A DNA stretch of 64,000 bases from Malus domestica (Eukaryota; Streptophyta; Magnoliopsida; Rosales; Rosaceae). Shown in pieces: positions 20,497 to 32,000 of this stretch. The notes under the pieces were generated by a model. The model saw only the letters and a list, made by a program, of their open reading frames with translations, did no database searches and was not told where the DNA came from. The DNA lies in the NCBI RefSeq assembly GCF_042453785.1, contig NC_091677.1, positions 29,637,501 to 29,701,500 of the forward strand. Reading direction: 5' to 3'. A program made the position numbers and the translations under genes. The first letter of the stretch is position 1. Each line of letters begins with the position of its first letter.

Positions 20497-22899
20497 TTAT
20501 CCCCAGCATGATTTCCGTTGTTTTTTCTTCTTAAAACCGTGGTTGTGATTATGATGTCCTTGCTCCATTTCCTTTTGCAATTGATGATGAGATCTCTTTG
20601 TCTTTCTCAGTTGAAACCTAGACATCATATGCATCATATACATTACGAATCCTTCTATAGTCACCAATACATCCCAAATCATTTTAGAAGCACACTTACT
20701 GGTTTTTGTGTTGCTTGTTTGCCCTTTCCTTTTGTTATACCACAACCTTTTGGTTTCCCTATCCCTGTAGAAGGGTTTGGCCCATTGATTTGATGAAAGT
20801 GATCACTATAACCCTACACAAAGCAAATAAAGTAAAAATATTAGAAATAGTGCTTCACAAAGCAAAAGAAATTAAAGAAGCAATTGTATATACCTGAGCT
20901 CCCTCTTGGATGTTAGAAGAGCTATTTTCCCCTTCTTTTTTATGACTTAACCTATTATGTCCTCGTTGGCCACAAATTCCACACTTTACCTTTACAAATA
21001 TTCTTTTTAGCTTTGCAGGAGGTGGAATATAATCTGGTGGGATGGGGTTTGGAGGGGGTGGAGTAGGTGCTTGAACCTCACCTACCTCTTTAGTTCTTGA
21101 CATTTTTGGCCTTCTAGGTTGCTTCTTGTATGGAGGAGGGCTAATTGCAGGCAAACCAGTTTTCTTCCACTGATCCATAGATGGAACCGGGTGAACAATG
21201 GGATCATATGAAATCAAGTAAGCCTCTTGCTTATAGCAATCATGTGTATAGTCACACACATTTTCATCTGTAGAAAAAATGCAAGAAATAGCATGGGGGC
21301 ATGGGATCCCACACAAATCCCATCTTCTGCAAGAGCATGTTTTTTCTTTCAGATCCACAACAAACTCAGCCTTATACATATGTTGTACTAAGAACTTCTT
21401 GTCCCCAGCCATTATAGGAATGCATTGACTAGCTCCTAACTTGTTCTTCTCAATGATTTTGAAGATCCTAGGTCCAATTGGATGCTTCCAATGCCTAGCT
21501 GCAATTCTTCTATTAGCCATCCTTAACATGATATATACCATAATTCTCTCAAAGCATGTTAATATTGCCTTGTCTCTTGCATCTAGAATGCGAGAGTTAA
21601 ACGATTCACATAGGTTATTCAACAAAATATCACACTTGAAGTGCAATGCAAAATAAGCTCTACTCTAATTTTGTGGAGGCCTTTTCTGAATCCAAATCCA
21701 AGCTTTTTCATCCTGTTGTTTCATCTTTTCCATCTCTACATCAAACCATGGAATAGTATTGGATGTTGCTAAGGCCCACAATGTATTCTTCAATGCAAGT
21801 CCTGGGTGCGATGCTTTAAAGTTGTTATATAGATGTCTCCAACACATTCTATGCTCAGTTGTTGGAAGGACACTCTGAATGGCAGGAATGAGTCCTTTTT
21901 GCTTGTCACTTATAAACACCCAAGCTGCCCCATTCTCAATATTTAAATCAGCTTTCAAAAGTTCAAGGAACCAAATCCATGAACTCTTATTTTCAATTTC
22001 CACTATAGCATAAGCAATTGGAAACATACCATTATTCCTATCAACTCCAACAGCGGTTAAAATTTGACCCGTGTATGGTCCTTTCAAGTGGCAACCATCC
22101 ACACCAATCACAGGTCTACACCCCTCCAAAAAACCTTTCTTACAAGCTTCTAAGCACACGTACATTCTACGGAAAACTGGTTGATCGCCCTCCATCTTAT
22201 TACTTATAACCATTGTGCTTCCTTTATTAGCCACCTTTAGTTGTTCTGCATAGTCCCATAACCTAGCATATTGTTCTTTATAGCTATCTTCAATAATCAA
22301 CTTGGACAACCTCTTTGCTCTGTATATTTGATGCCTGCTAACATTCATACGGTACTAATCTAATACCTCCGACTTAAATGCTCCGACATTCCAGTGAGGA
22401 TTTTTCTTGATCTTGTCAGCAAACTTTTCAACTAGCCACTTTGAATTAGCAAACTTTAGCTTACCAACTTTCCCACAATGATGATCTAAGCAAAGAGTCT
22501 TGATTGCAAAAGTGGGCTCATCTGAATCTATGATGGAAGCAAATATAGTGAACGGGCACTTCGTTTTCTTATTTCCAACACACTTTGCTCTCACACTAAT
22601 TTTATCATCTTTTACAAATTTGACTTCTCGTCCGTTGATAATAGCCCACTCCTTTATAGCTTCTTTCACCTCTGCTTTATTGGCGAATTGCATTCCCAAT
22701 CGAAATTCTGGATTTCTCAAATCTGTGTCTCTCCTCCACTGTTTAAAACTCGGTAATTTCCTTTTCCTCTTCTTAGATAATTTATTAAAGTTTTGTTCAC
22801 CTTCCTCTTCATCACTACCAGAATAAGGAATATCAATGTCTTCACCATCAGATGAAATCTCCCCTGTAGCTTCATTAGGAAGATGAAAATCAAGAACTT
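20497..22899 (-). pseudogene. MULE transposase, 3' portion (catalytic, SWIM and zinc-knuckle domains)
   Basis: One minus-strand frame runs from 22899 down to about 20894 with two in-frame stops: TAG at 22352-22354 and TAG at 21662-21664 (within PPQN-stop-SRAYF). Domains in order: an acidic linker and DNA-binding FAR1/MuDR region (FRLGMQFANKAEVKEAIKEW); the MULE catalytic core with GVDGCHLKGPYTGQ and FISDKQKG, then NNLCESFN for the third acidic residue; a SWIM zinc finger (CSCRRWDLCGIPCPH); a proline-rich spacer; and a CCHC knuckle (CGICGQRGH). A donor at about 20893 (AG|GTATAT) and a following exon at 20497-20820 with GIGKPKGCGITKGKGK fit the usual C-terminus. The protein would cut and paste the MULE through its terminal repeats. 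Because of the stops and the insertion at 22900, this copy is dead. Confidence 0.88.
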
Positions 22900-23416
22900 T
22901 GTTGATGCACAAAATCAGCGAGGACTTTGGTACAACAGAAAGTGTCAGGTTTTGTGACTTTCGCTTGGTTGCTTCGGTCACTAGTGAGGATAAGTACGTA
23001 AATGAATAGAGATAGAGAAGCAAACACAGGATGTACGTGGTTCACCCAGATTGGCTACGTCCACGGAGTAAAGGAGTTCTCATTAATTGTGAAGGGTTTA
23101 CACAAATACATAGGTTCAAGCTCTGGTTTAGTGAGTTCTAGTGAATAGTTTAGTACAAAATGACATTAGAGATTATTGTGGGAGAATGATCCCTATTTAT
23201 AGAGGAGAGTTTCTAGTTTTGTTCTAACATCGACACGTGTCGTGTTGTGATTGGCTTCTGATGTTGACACGTGTCGAGCTGTGATTGGCTTCTGATGTCG
23301 ACACGTGTCGCATTGTGATTAGCCTCCTGGTTGAAGGGAAGCTCTTCTAGGTCATTGACTGTATAACGTTGACCGGTGCTCAGTAGTTTCGGGATTGGTC
23401 AAGTATGGTACAAACA
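22900..23416 (-). repeat. 3' LTR of Tat-type element
   Basis: 517 bp, TG...CA ends on the minus strand (TGTTTGTACC to TGCATCAACA). It matches 35186-35702 at 510 of 517 positions by eye. Confidence 0.95.
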
Positions 23417-23432
23417 GTGCTCCCCTAAGTTC
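23417..23432 (-). other. Polypurine tract next to 3' LTR
   Basis: On the minus strand AACTTAGGGGAGCAC directly precedes the 3' LTR. This is the usual place for the plus-strand primer. Confidence 0.7.
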
Positions 23433-25470
23433 CCGAGTGAGGGAAGCTCCTCGGTTGGGGACTTGCAAGATCCAAGCCGCTGAGTAATCACGAAACTTCT
23501 AAGTACTGAGGTGTGGTATCGTCTTCACTTGCCTGATCTTTCTCATAGGTAGATGTGACATCTTCTCTAGAAGTACGCTTCCTCCATTCAGGGGTGGTGT
23601 CCTTAACCGGTAGAGATGCACAAGGTAAGGTATCAATTTCACTTGAAGCTTACTTGTAGTTTCGGGCTTGGTCAAGTGCGATACAAACCCTATAGTAGAA
23701 GTCCCCCAAGTCGCCGAGCTAGGAGATCTGTCGAAGGAAGCAACCGACAAGGTAAACAGTCAGGCTTCCAAGCAAGCAACCCAGGATCAGAGGTTCGACT
23801 TCGGCTTCCGGTTGATTGTTCTCCTTCTCCTTGTCTCTCATTCAGCTGCCAGGATAAGGAGAAACAAATGGATAAGAGATGATATGAGATACTTTTGCTT
23901 TTGAAGAAATAACTTTCCACAGGCTTATTCTTGAACTGTACTGGAGGGTTTTCTGGTTCCCTCCAGAGTATAAGGCCGACTCAAGAATTTGAGGGTCAAA
24001 ACAAGTCCATCAAATCTAGAGTATGATCGACTCTGATGATATGGGATACTCTTGCTGTTGACAAAGTAGTGAATGTGGTATGGCGAGGTTTTGCTATTCG
24101 GCGGCGGTGCTAGTGAAAGGTTGTTGAAGCTTCTCGTGTTGTAGCGATCTGTTTTAGCTCATCGTTGAACCTTCTGCTTCAATCTTTTGCCTGGCAGAAG
24201 TGGTGTGTAACCTTTGTATTTAAATGGTCCTTCAGAACATTTCTTCCTAGTGACTCATCCACGCTTGGCAGCTTCAGTGTAAAGAGCCAATATCTGATCA
24301 ACTGTCATGAGGTATTTGCCAGTGGAATTCGTGACCTTGACAGCAGTTGAGGATGATTACTCGAGAGCAATGTTGAGTAAGCAACCAGGCAAAGGTCTCA
24401 GGCAGTCAGTTCCAGATTGGAGGTTTGATTTCAGATTCCGACTGACTGCTCTCTTTCCCCTTGTCCTGCAGGTGTGGACAAGGACAAATACAAGGATAAG
24501 GAGAAAGCATGATATGGGATACTCTTGCTTTCAACCTTGATGATATGAGATACTCTTGTTTTTGGTGTGGCTTATTTGCTGAGGTATTATCGGGGGGAAA
24601 TAAAGCTGAGTATTTCGAGAAGTTATGTTGAGGGTGCTTTCTCGAATGCGAGAAAGAGTTAAGCATTTTCGCAGGTTTGCCTGTCCTTAGAGGAGGGAGG
24701 TCGACGTATATAGGGATTTCCCAATAGCAAGTAGTAATGCTATTCATTTACCCTTCTTGGTCACAGCAATGTAGTGGAAGCTGGCAGCTTCACGTGTTTT
24801 AACTTTGTCAGAGCACTTTGAAAAAAGTGGTGTGTGGTATCTGGAAAGCTGATGTCACGTGTGAAGATTACAGACAAGCCTTATCTAAGGAAATCTGGCT
24901 CTCGAAGTTCTGAGAGATGTGCCTCTTCGGTTTTCGAACAAGCAATCCCGTCGAGGATCTGACTCTCGAGATTCGGAAAGCGGTGCTACTTCGGTTTTTG
25001 AGAAAGTAATTATGTTGGGAGTCTTTTCTCGAATGTGAGTAAAGGTTGGACGTTCTTGCTAACCTGTCTTGCCGCAAAACACGGAGGTCGACACACATAT
25101 GGACTTTCCAGTTGTCAAGCAGTGGTGCTGTTCCTTTACCCTTGTGGGTAATAGTAGGGTAGCTGGAACTTCGAAATTCTCGTGCCTAAACTTTGTCAGA
25201 GATCTTTGACAAAGTTATATGTGGTACCCGAGGAGTTGATGGTGCATGTGGAGAGCGGTGATTGAACAGTAAGATTCGCGTGTTTTCTACTTCACCAGAA
25301 ATCTTCGACAGATTGCCCGTAATTTCCGCAAAGCTGAGTGTGCATGTGACAGGTGCTGATGAGGCTGAAAAAGCGGGTGCTTCTTCGATTTCTGAGATCG
25401 GCCCTCGTGGTCTCTGAGCAGCCCAGCTTTTGAGAAAGCAAACGCCTCTTCGATTTCTGAAGCTCCGTCG
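23433..25470 (-). other. Retrotransposon 3' non-pol region, part 1
   Basis: No intact gene. Motifs recur: GATGATATGGGATACTCTTGC-like words near 23877, 24037, 24510 and 24540, and TTCGATTTCTGAGA / TTTCTGAAGCTC blocks near 25385 and 25450. It has the look of diverged internal repeats common in Tat elements. Confidence 0.55.
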
Positions 25471-25478
25471 AGTGCAGA

Positions 25479-25489
25479 TTTTTATAGAG
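25479..25489 (+). promoter_or_regulatory. TATA-like box for the antisense ORF
   Basis: ATTTTTATAGA lies about 115 bp before the ATG at 25600, on the plus strand, opposite to the retrotransposon genes. This spacing would fit a short 5' leader. Confidence 0.45.
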
Positions 25490-25599
25490 GCTGGCATTAA
25501 GTTCCACAGCATACTTGAATCTCCACCAGTAGAAGCTCCCTACTTGCACTTCTAAGATCTTGATTTGTCCAACCTCTTCTCTCTTCAACACCTTTGAAA

Positions 25600-26273
25600 A
25601 TGTCTGGCCCCTCTGACCGTCGTTTTGATTTGAACCTTGCTGAAGAGGCAGACACGCCTTCTCCAGACAACATATGGCGCCCATCCTTTATATCCCCTAT
25701 TGGTCCTCTTACCGTTGGGGATTCTGTGATAAAGAATGATATAACCGCTGCGGTGGTGGCCAGGAACCTTCTCACTCCCAAAGATAACAGACTACTTTCC
25801 AAACGGTCTGATGAGTTGGCTGTTAAGGACTCTCTGGCTCTTAGTGTGCAGTGTGCAGGTTCTGTGTCTAATATGGCTCAACGCCTATTTGCTAGAACCC
25901 GCCAAGTTGAATCATTGGCTGCTGAAGTGATGAGCTCAAACAGGAGATTAGAGGGCTCAAGCATGAGAATAAACAGTTGCACCGGCTCGCCCATGACTAT
26001 GCTACAAACATGAAGAGGAAGCTTGACCAGATGAAGGAATCTGATGGTAAGGTTTTACTTGATCATCAGCGGTTTGTGGGTTTGTTCCAAAGGCATTTAT
26101 TGCTTTCGTCTTCTGGGGCTGTACCTGGTAATGAAGTTTCAAATGATGAACCTCCAATGCCTCCTCCTTCTGGGGTTTTGTCAAGTACTGAGGCTCCGGA
26201 TAACCACCCTCCGGTGCTTTCTCTTTCTGGGGCTCTACCGACTGCTGAGACTTCCCCTAAGCAACCTTTGTGA
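25600..26273 (+). pseudogene. Antisense ORF of the Tat-type retrotransposon (about 224 codons, one frameshift)
   Basis: The plus-strand frame opens at ATG 25600 (MSGPSDRRFDLNLAEEADTP) and runs to about 25930 (ESLAAEVMS). The evident continuation (QLHRLAHDYATNMKRKLDQM) lies in another frame from about 25935 to the TGA at 26271-26273, so a one-base shift breaks it near 25931-25934. The middle part, rich in Glu, Lys, Leu and Gln, looks like a coiled coil. The tail has three imperfect repeats of about 20 residues, each starting at a SGA or SGV motif (SSGAVPGNE, PSGVLSSTEA, LSGALPTAE). No enzyme motif is seen. An AATAAA follows at 26342. Antisense ORFs at this place are known in Tat-lineage elements such as Grande and Retand, but their role is not established. 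I recall similar proteins annotated in apple, unchecked here. Confidence 0.7.
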
Positions 26274-26341
26274 AGGCTCCCTTTTGTTTGTTTATTTTGA
26301 CTCACGTATATGTACATATTTGTGGCTTTATCGAAAATATT

Positions 26342-26347
26342 AATAAA
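26342..26347 (+). terminator. AATAAA polyadenylation-like signal after antisense ORF
   Basis: AATAAATAAGC lies 69 bp after the antisense ORF's stop codon, on the same strand. Confidence 0.45.
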
Positions 26348-27433
26348 TAAGCTTTGCTCCATTTCAACATATTGTGTTAAATACACCAAAGCCTTCTTCA
26401 GAAAGTTCTCTGAATTTTTTCTTTTGTCGAAACTTGTATTGTTGAAGCTTTGTGAGTGAAGCATGTAGTTTGAGGTAGTGTTCCCTTAATTTCCTGAGTG
26501 AGGAAAACTTCTCGGTTGGAGACTTGAAAAATCCAAGTCACTGAGTGGTTGTGAGACTTCCGAGTATCAAGGTGCAGTAGCATATGGTGGGAGTCCCCCA
26601 AGTCTTCAGGCGAGGAGAGTTGCCGAATGAGGTGTCTTGCTTGCTACTAATATGTCAAAGTAACGAAGCCTTGTTTTGATGTCATACCTTCACATATGCT
26701 TTATCTAAAAATATTTCCAACTCTTGTGTGTTTGATGCTGCATGCTATTGACTAGACAAGATCAAGTGCAATTAGTAGTTTTTCTCTCTGTTTCATCTTT
26801 GCTTTGGTGGAATGGCTTTTCGTTTCCACTAATCAGCCTGAGTGGATGCAAGATAACACCATGCTCTATAGCTCAGATTGCAAAGTCGTCTTTATGAAAG
26901 TTGTTCCTTATCTTGTGAACTACAACATATCCAAATTTGAGATCCATCGGAGTAGTACAACTTCAGAAATTCAAGTATGATGAGTAACTGTTCATCAATT
27001 TTCTGTTAACCCGTCAGACTTGTTGTGAGCTTCGAAAATCCATTTTCTCTTGTTCAGATCAACCTACTTTCTTCATCGAAGTTGTTCCTCATCATCTCTT
27101 CCATAACATATCAAAAATTTAGAACAAACTAACGGTTGAATATTTCCAGATCTTAGAAACACCGCAGCAGCTTTAAAGCTTGCAGAAATCTGACCGTCAT
27201 GTTTGGAGCTTCAACACTCTAACTTCCGTCACTCAAATAGAAAAATTTCCTTCGTGAAAGTTGTTCATCTGCTCAAGAACTATAAGATGTCCAAAATTCA
27301 GCTCCACTGGAATTAGCTTCGCACTATCTTGATGAAGAGTGTGTGAAGCTTTTATGTGTTTTGGTGTTGAAATTTGGTAGTGTAGGTGAAGTTTTGGTGT
27401 TGAAGCTTGATAGGTGAAGCTTTGTGTTTGAAG
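26348..27433 (-). other. Retrotransposon 3' non-pol region, part 2
   Basis: No gene seen. AAGCTT-rich repeats build up from about 27340 and lead into the 95-bp array. Confidence 0.5.
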
Positions 27434-27835
27434 CTTTATAGGTGAAGCTTATGTTGGCACCATAAATTGATTGTGCTTCGCACTATCTTGATGAACATAG
27501 TGCGAAGCTTTGGAGATTGATACTTGTCCTCCATTGATGAAGCTTTTGTTGGCACCATAAATTGATTATGCTTCGCACTATCTTGATGAACATAGTGCGA
27601 AGCTTTGGAGATTGATACTTGTCCTCCATTGATGAAGCTTTTGTTGGAACCATAAATTGATTGGGCTTCGCACTATCTTGATGAACATAGTGCGAAGCTT
27701 TGGAGATTGATACTTGTCCTCCATTGATGAAGCTTTTGTTGGCACCATAAATTGATTGTGCTTCGCACTATCTTGATGAACATAGTGCAAAGCTTTTGAG
27801 GATTGTAGTTGTGTTCCATTGATGAAGCTTTGTTG
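27434..27835 (-). repeat. 95-bp tandem array with an internal hairpin in each unit
   Basis: Four units start at intervals of exactly 95 bp (CACTATCTTG at 27481, 27576, 27671 and 27766). Each holds the inverted repeat CTTCGCACTAT / ATAGTGCGAAG with a 10-nt spacer (27476-27507, 27571-27602, 27666-27697, 27761-27792). The stem is perfect in three units and has one mismatch in the last. Variant hairpins flank the array near 27320 and 28041. Confidence 0.92.
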
Positions 27836-28400
27836 AATTTCCCAATTTCCAATTTCCAATTTCCTCTTTTTTTTTCTTTTTTTTTTTTTTTTTTTTTTGT
27901 TTTGGGAAAACTAGAAATTTGAAAATGTGGGAGAGACAACGTATACAAATTTTGCTTCCATACTGTTAAGCGAGAGATTGTGATGCAAGCCACATCTTGT
28001 AGTAGTCGAAGGTTTGGATGAACCATATAAATTGAATTTGCTTCGAACAGTCTTGATCAAGAGCGTTTGAAGCTTTCTATGAGTTGTAGTGTTTGCATTG
28101 TTACAGAGGAGAAATGTCTGAAGCAGATGCAAGAGGGCTGAAGAGCTTGATCTTCGTATACCATGCATTGAAGCCATTGTTGGCTTGCAATAAGACTTTG
28201 TTGGTGACTATAGCTCTTGTTAGGCATAAGTGCTCCCCTAGTTGAGTTGTAAAGCTTGATGGTTTTTTATTATTTGTGAATGCTAGGAGTTCACATGTAC
28301 AAGTTGTACCACTCGTCTTCTGGTTAATGAAAGGAATGGTAGGTTGCTTTCATCACTTGGTTGATGGTACGAATGTGAATTCCTTAATCACCTTTCATCA
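27836..28400 (-). other. Retrotransposon 3' non-pol region, part 3
   Basis: Contains a long T/A run (27865-27899) and a decayed hairpin copy near 28041-28071. No gene seen. Confidence 0.5.
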
Positions 28401-28640
28401 CATTTCATCACCTGGTTGGTGACATGAAGGAGAGTACGCGTTGTACATTTCATCACCTGGTTGGTGGCATGAAGGAAAGTACGCGTTGTACATTTCATCA
28501 CCTGGTTGGTGGCATGAAGATGAGTTCCTTCTTCACCTGATTGGTGATAAGGGTGGCAAGTTTCCAAATAATATTAGAGTACGGGTTGTACATTTCATCA
28601 CCTAGTTGGTGGTACGAAGGTGAGTTCCTTCATCACCTAG
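28401..28640 (-). repeat. 45-bp tandem array
   Basis: CATTTCATCACCTGGTTGG recurs at 28401, 28446 and 28491 (45-bp period). Degenerate copies follow to about 28640, including TTCATCACCTAGTTGGTG. Confidence 0.88.
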
Positions 28641-28729
28641 TTGGTGAGAATAAGGGCAAGGTGTCGAGGCACATTGTGGCAAATGTCGAATGACACAAAG
28701 TGTGTTGAACCCTTTCGAAGCACAGTTGG

Positions 28730-28860
28730 CTTATGTATGGATGTGTTGGAATGTATGATGTTTATGCATGAATGTGTTGGAATGTATGATGTTTATGTAT
28801 GAATGTATTGGAATGTATGATGTTTATGTATGAATGTGTTGGAATGTGTGATGTAGATCC
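28730..28860 (-). repeat. 31-bp tandem array
   Basis: TGTGTTGGAATGTATGATGT-type units start at 28742, 28773, 28804 and 28835, exactly 31 bp apart. Confidence 0.9.
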
Positions 28861-29070
28861 TTTGTATAGTCTTGTTGACACATACTTAGATTTTGTTTTG
28901 TATTGGAAACATTTGCGTTGAAGGTTCAACACTTGAGTGTTTCATTGCTCAGAATGGAAAAGAGTTTATGGCCGAGTTGGCTAAGTCACCTCTTTATTGA
29001 ATTCATACCAAATGGTCTTTGTTACATAGGATGCCGAATGGCTGTAGCTTAACACTTGTACAATGTGAGT

Positions 29071-32000
29071 CTATGTGTAATAGTACTTCAAGTGGTCAGC
29101 ATTCCATGGATGGCCAAGGGTCTTGCCGTCGGAGTTTCTGAGCTTGTAGGAGCCAGGGCGGCTGATGCCGACGATCTCGAATGGTCCGTCCTAGTTAGGA
29201 CTGAGTGTTCCTTCACTCGGGACTCTATCACAGAGTAATCTTTTCTTCAGTACCCAGTCTCCCACTTTGAAAGAGCGAGGTTTGACCCTTGAGTCGTAGT
29301 AATTGGAGATGCGCTGCTTGCAGGCGACATTCCTCAGGTGAGCCTGATTTCTGTGTTCCTCGACTAAATCCAGGTTGAGGGTGAGTTGCTTGTCGTTCTC
29401 ACTCTGTATGTAGTTCTGGATTCGGTATGTTGCTTGCTCAAGCTCAACCGGGACAACTGCTTCTGTACCAAAAGCAAGTGAGAATGGAGTTTCTCCTGTG
29501 GAAGTTCGATATGAAGTGCGATATGACCAAAGAACTTGGGGTACGAATTCTGGCCAACAACCTTTAGCTTTGTCCAAGCTAGTTTTCAGAGTGCGCTTTA
29601 TTATTTTGTTAACGGCCTCGACTTGTCCGTTAGACTGGGGATGGGCTGGAGAGGCAAAACATAAGTTGATGTTGAACTTAGAGCAGAACATCTTGAACTT
29701 CTTGTTATCGAACTGCCGCCCATTGTCAGTGACTATCGCATTGGGAATGCCGAATCTGCAGATGATGTTCTTCCATACGAAGTCTTCTATTTTTCCCTCA
29801 GTAATGGTTGCCAAGGGTTCTACTTCAGCCCACTTTGTGAAGTAGTCAACTGCAACGATTGCATAGCGGACCTTGCCTTTCCCTGCAGGCATTGAGCCGA
29901 TCAAATCAAGTCCCCATTGGGCGAAGGGCCAAGGGCTGATCATAGGAGTGAGCGGCTCGGGAGGGGAGTGAGGGATAGTTGCGTAGCGTTGACACTTATC
30001 ACATGAGCGAGATATTCTGATGGCATCTTGGTGGAGTGTTAGCCAATAGTATCCTTGGTGAAAAGTCTTGTGTGCTAGGGATCGAGACCCAGCATGATCT
30101 CCGCAGACTCCTTTATGTATTTCCCGAAGGACAATTTCCGCCTCCGCAGGTGTAAGGCATCTTAGGTATGGCAGGGTAAAACCGCGCTTGTAGAGTTGGT
30201 CATTAATGATCAGGTATCGGGCAGACTTGTATCGAATCTGCTTAGCTTGGACTTTGTCAATTGGGAGGCTGCCATGAGCAAGGAATTTATAAATTGGGGT
30301 GATCCAACTATCTCCTTGCTGTAAATTGCACACTTCCATGACCATGGTGCTTGGTGCTGCCAACAATTCGACATGAATTTTTCTCCCAATCTTGTCTTCC
30401 ACTGCCGAGGCGAGGCGAGCCAAAGCGTCTGCATGACTGTTTGCCGCTCGAGGAACTTGGGTGATCTGGTAGTGGAAGTGCTTGAGCAAAAGTCGCGTTT
30501 GCTCAAGATATGCTGCCATGGAGCTATCCTTAGCATCAAAGTTGTTCGTGACTTGGTTGACCAATAATTGGGAGTCACTGAAGATATCAATTCGTTTAAC
30601 CCCGAGGTGCTTGGCCAAACGTAAGCCTGCTAGAAGGGCTTCGTATTCGGCCTCATTGTTCGATGCCTTGAATTTGAAACGAAAAGCGTATTCCATCGCC
30701 ACTTTGTCGGGGGTAGTGAGGACTAATCCTGCTCCGCAGCCTTGTTGGTTGGATGAGCCATCAACATACAGACTCCATGCTGGGGTTGTTGATTCTATCT
30801 TCTGAGCTTCCGATGGTAATGAAGCTACTGCTTCAGGTGTAGAAGCAATGTCAACAGGATATGTGAAGTCGGCTATGAAATCTGCTACAGCCTGACCCTT
30901 TTCGGCTGGTTTTGGTTGGTAGGAGATGTCAAACTCACCCAATGTTATCGCCCATTTGATCATTCGCCCAGACGTGTCAGGACTCTGGAGTATCTGTCAA
31001 ATAGGGTGATTGGTAAGCACGATGATGACGTGTGCTTGGAAATAAGGACGAAGTTTTCGAGCAGACATGACCAATGCTAGAGCTAATTTCTCAATGTTGG
31101 AGTATCGTGTCTCTGCATCTTGTAGAGCCTTGCTAGCGTAGTAGACGGGTCTTTCAGCCCCATTGTCCTTTCGAATAAGAACAGAACTGACTGCTGAAGC
31201 CGAAACCGATAGATAGATAATGAGAGTGTCACCAACTTCTGGTTTGAAGAGCAGAGGGGCTTTACTCATGTACTCTTTGAGGTTCCTGAATGCCTTAGCA
31301 CATTCCTCCGTCCATGTAATGTACTTTTTATTTCCCTTGAGTGCTTTGAAGAAATGAGCACATCTGTCTGTGGCCTTAGAGATGAATCTGAGTTAAGGCT
31401 GCCACCTTGCCAGTAAGGCTTTGGATATCTTTTGAAGTTACGGGCTCTTTCATGTCGAGGATTGCTTTGATCTTTTCTGGGTTAGCTTCAATGCCTCGTT
31501 GGCTGATCATGAAGCCTAAGAATTTTCCAGAGCCCACGCCGAAGGCACATTTGTTGGGGTTCAACCTCATTCGATACCTCTTTAGAATGGTGAAAGTTTC
31601 AGATAGGTTGGTGATGTGTTGGTCAGCATGTTTGCTCTTGACTAGCATATCATCAACGTAAACTTCCATGCTCTTCCCAATCTGTTCGGCGAACATTGAA
31701 TTGACTAGTCTCTGATAAGTTGCTCCTGCATTCTTTAGGCCGAAAGGCATGACTTTATAGCAATACAGTCCCCTGTCAGTAGTGAAGGCCGTGTGTTCTT
31801 GGTCTGAGGGGTTCATGAGGATTTGGTTGTATCCTGAATAAGCGTCTATGAAGCTCAAGAGCTCACACCCTGCCGTAGAGTCTATAAGTCTATCAATGAG
31901 AGGAAAAGGGAAACTATCCTTCGGGCATCCTTTGTTTAGGTCGGTGTAGTCGACACACATTCTCCACAAGACCTTTTGAAGCAGGAGACTTTCCTTGGTC

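Noticed and set aside
27434-28640. CRISPR-like array
   Set aside because: Repeats are contiguous with no unique spacers and lie within a plant retrotransposon.
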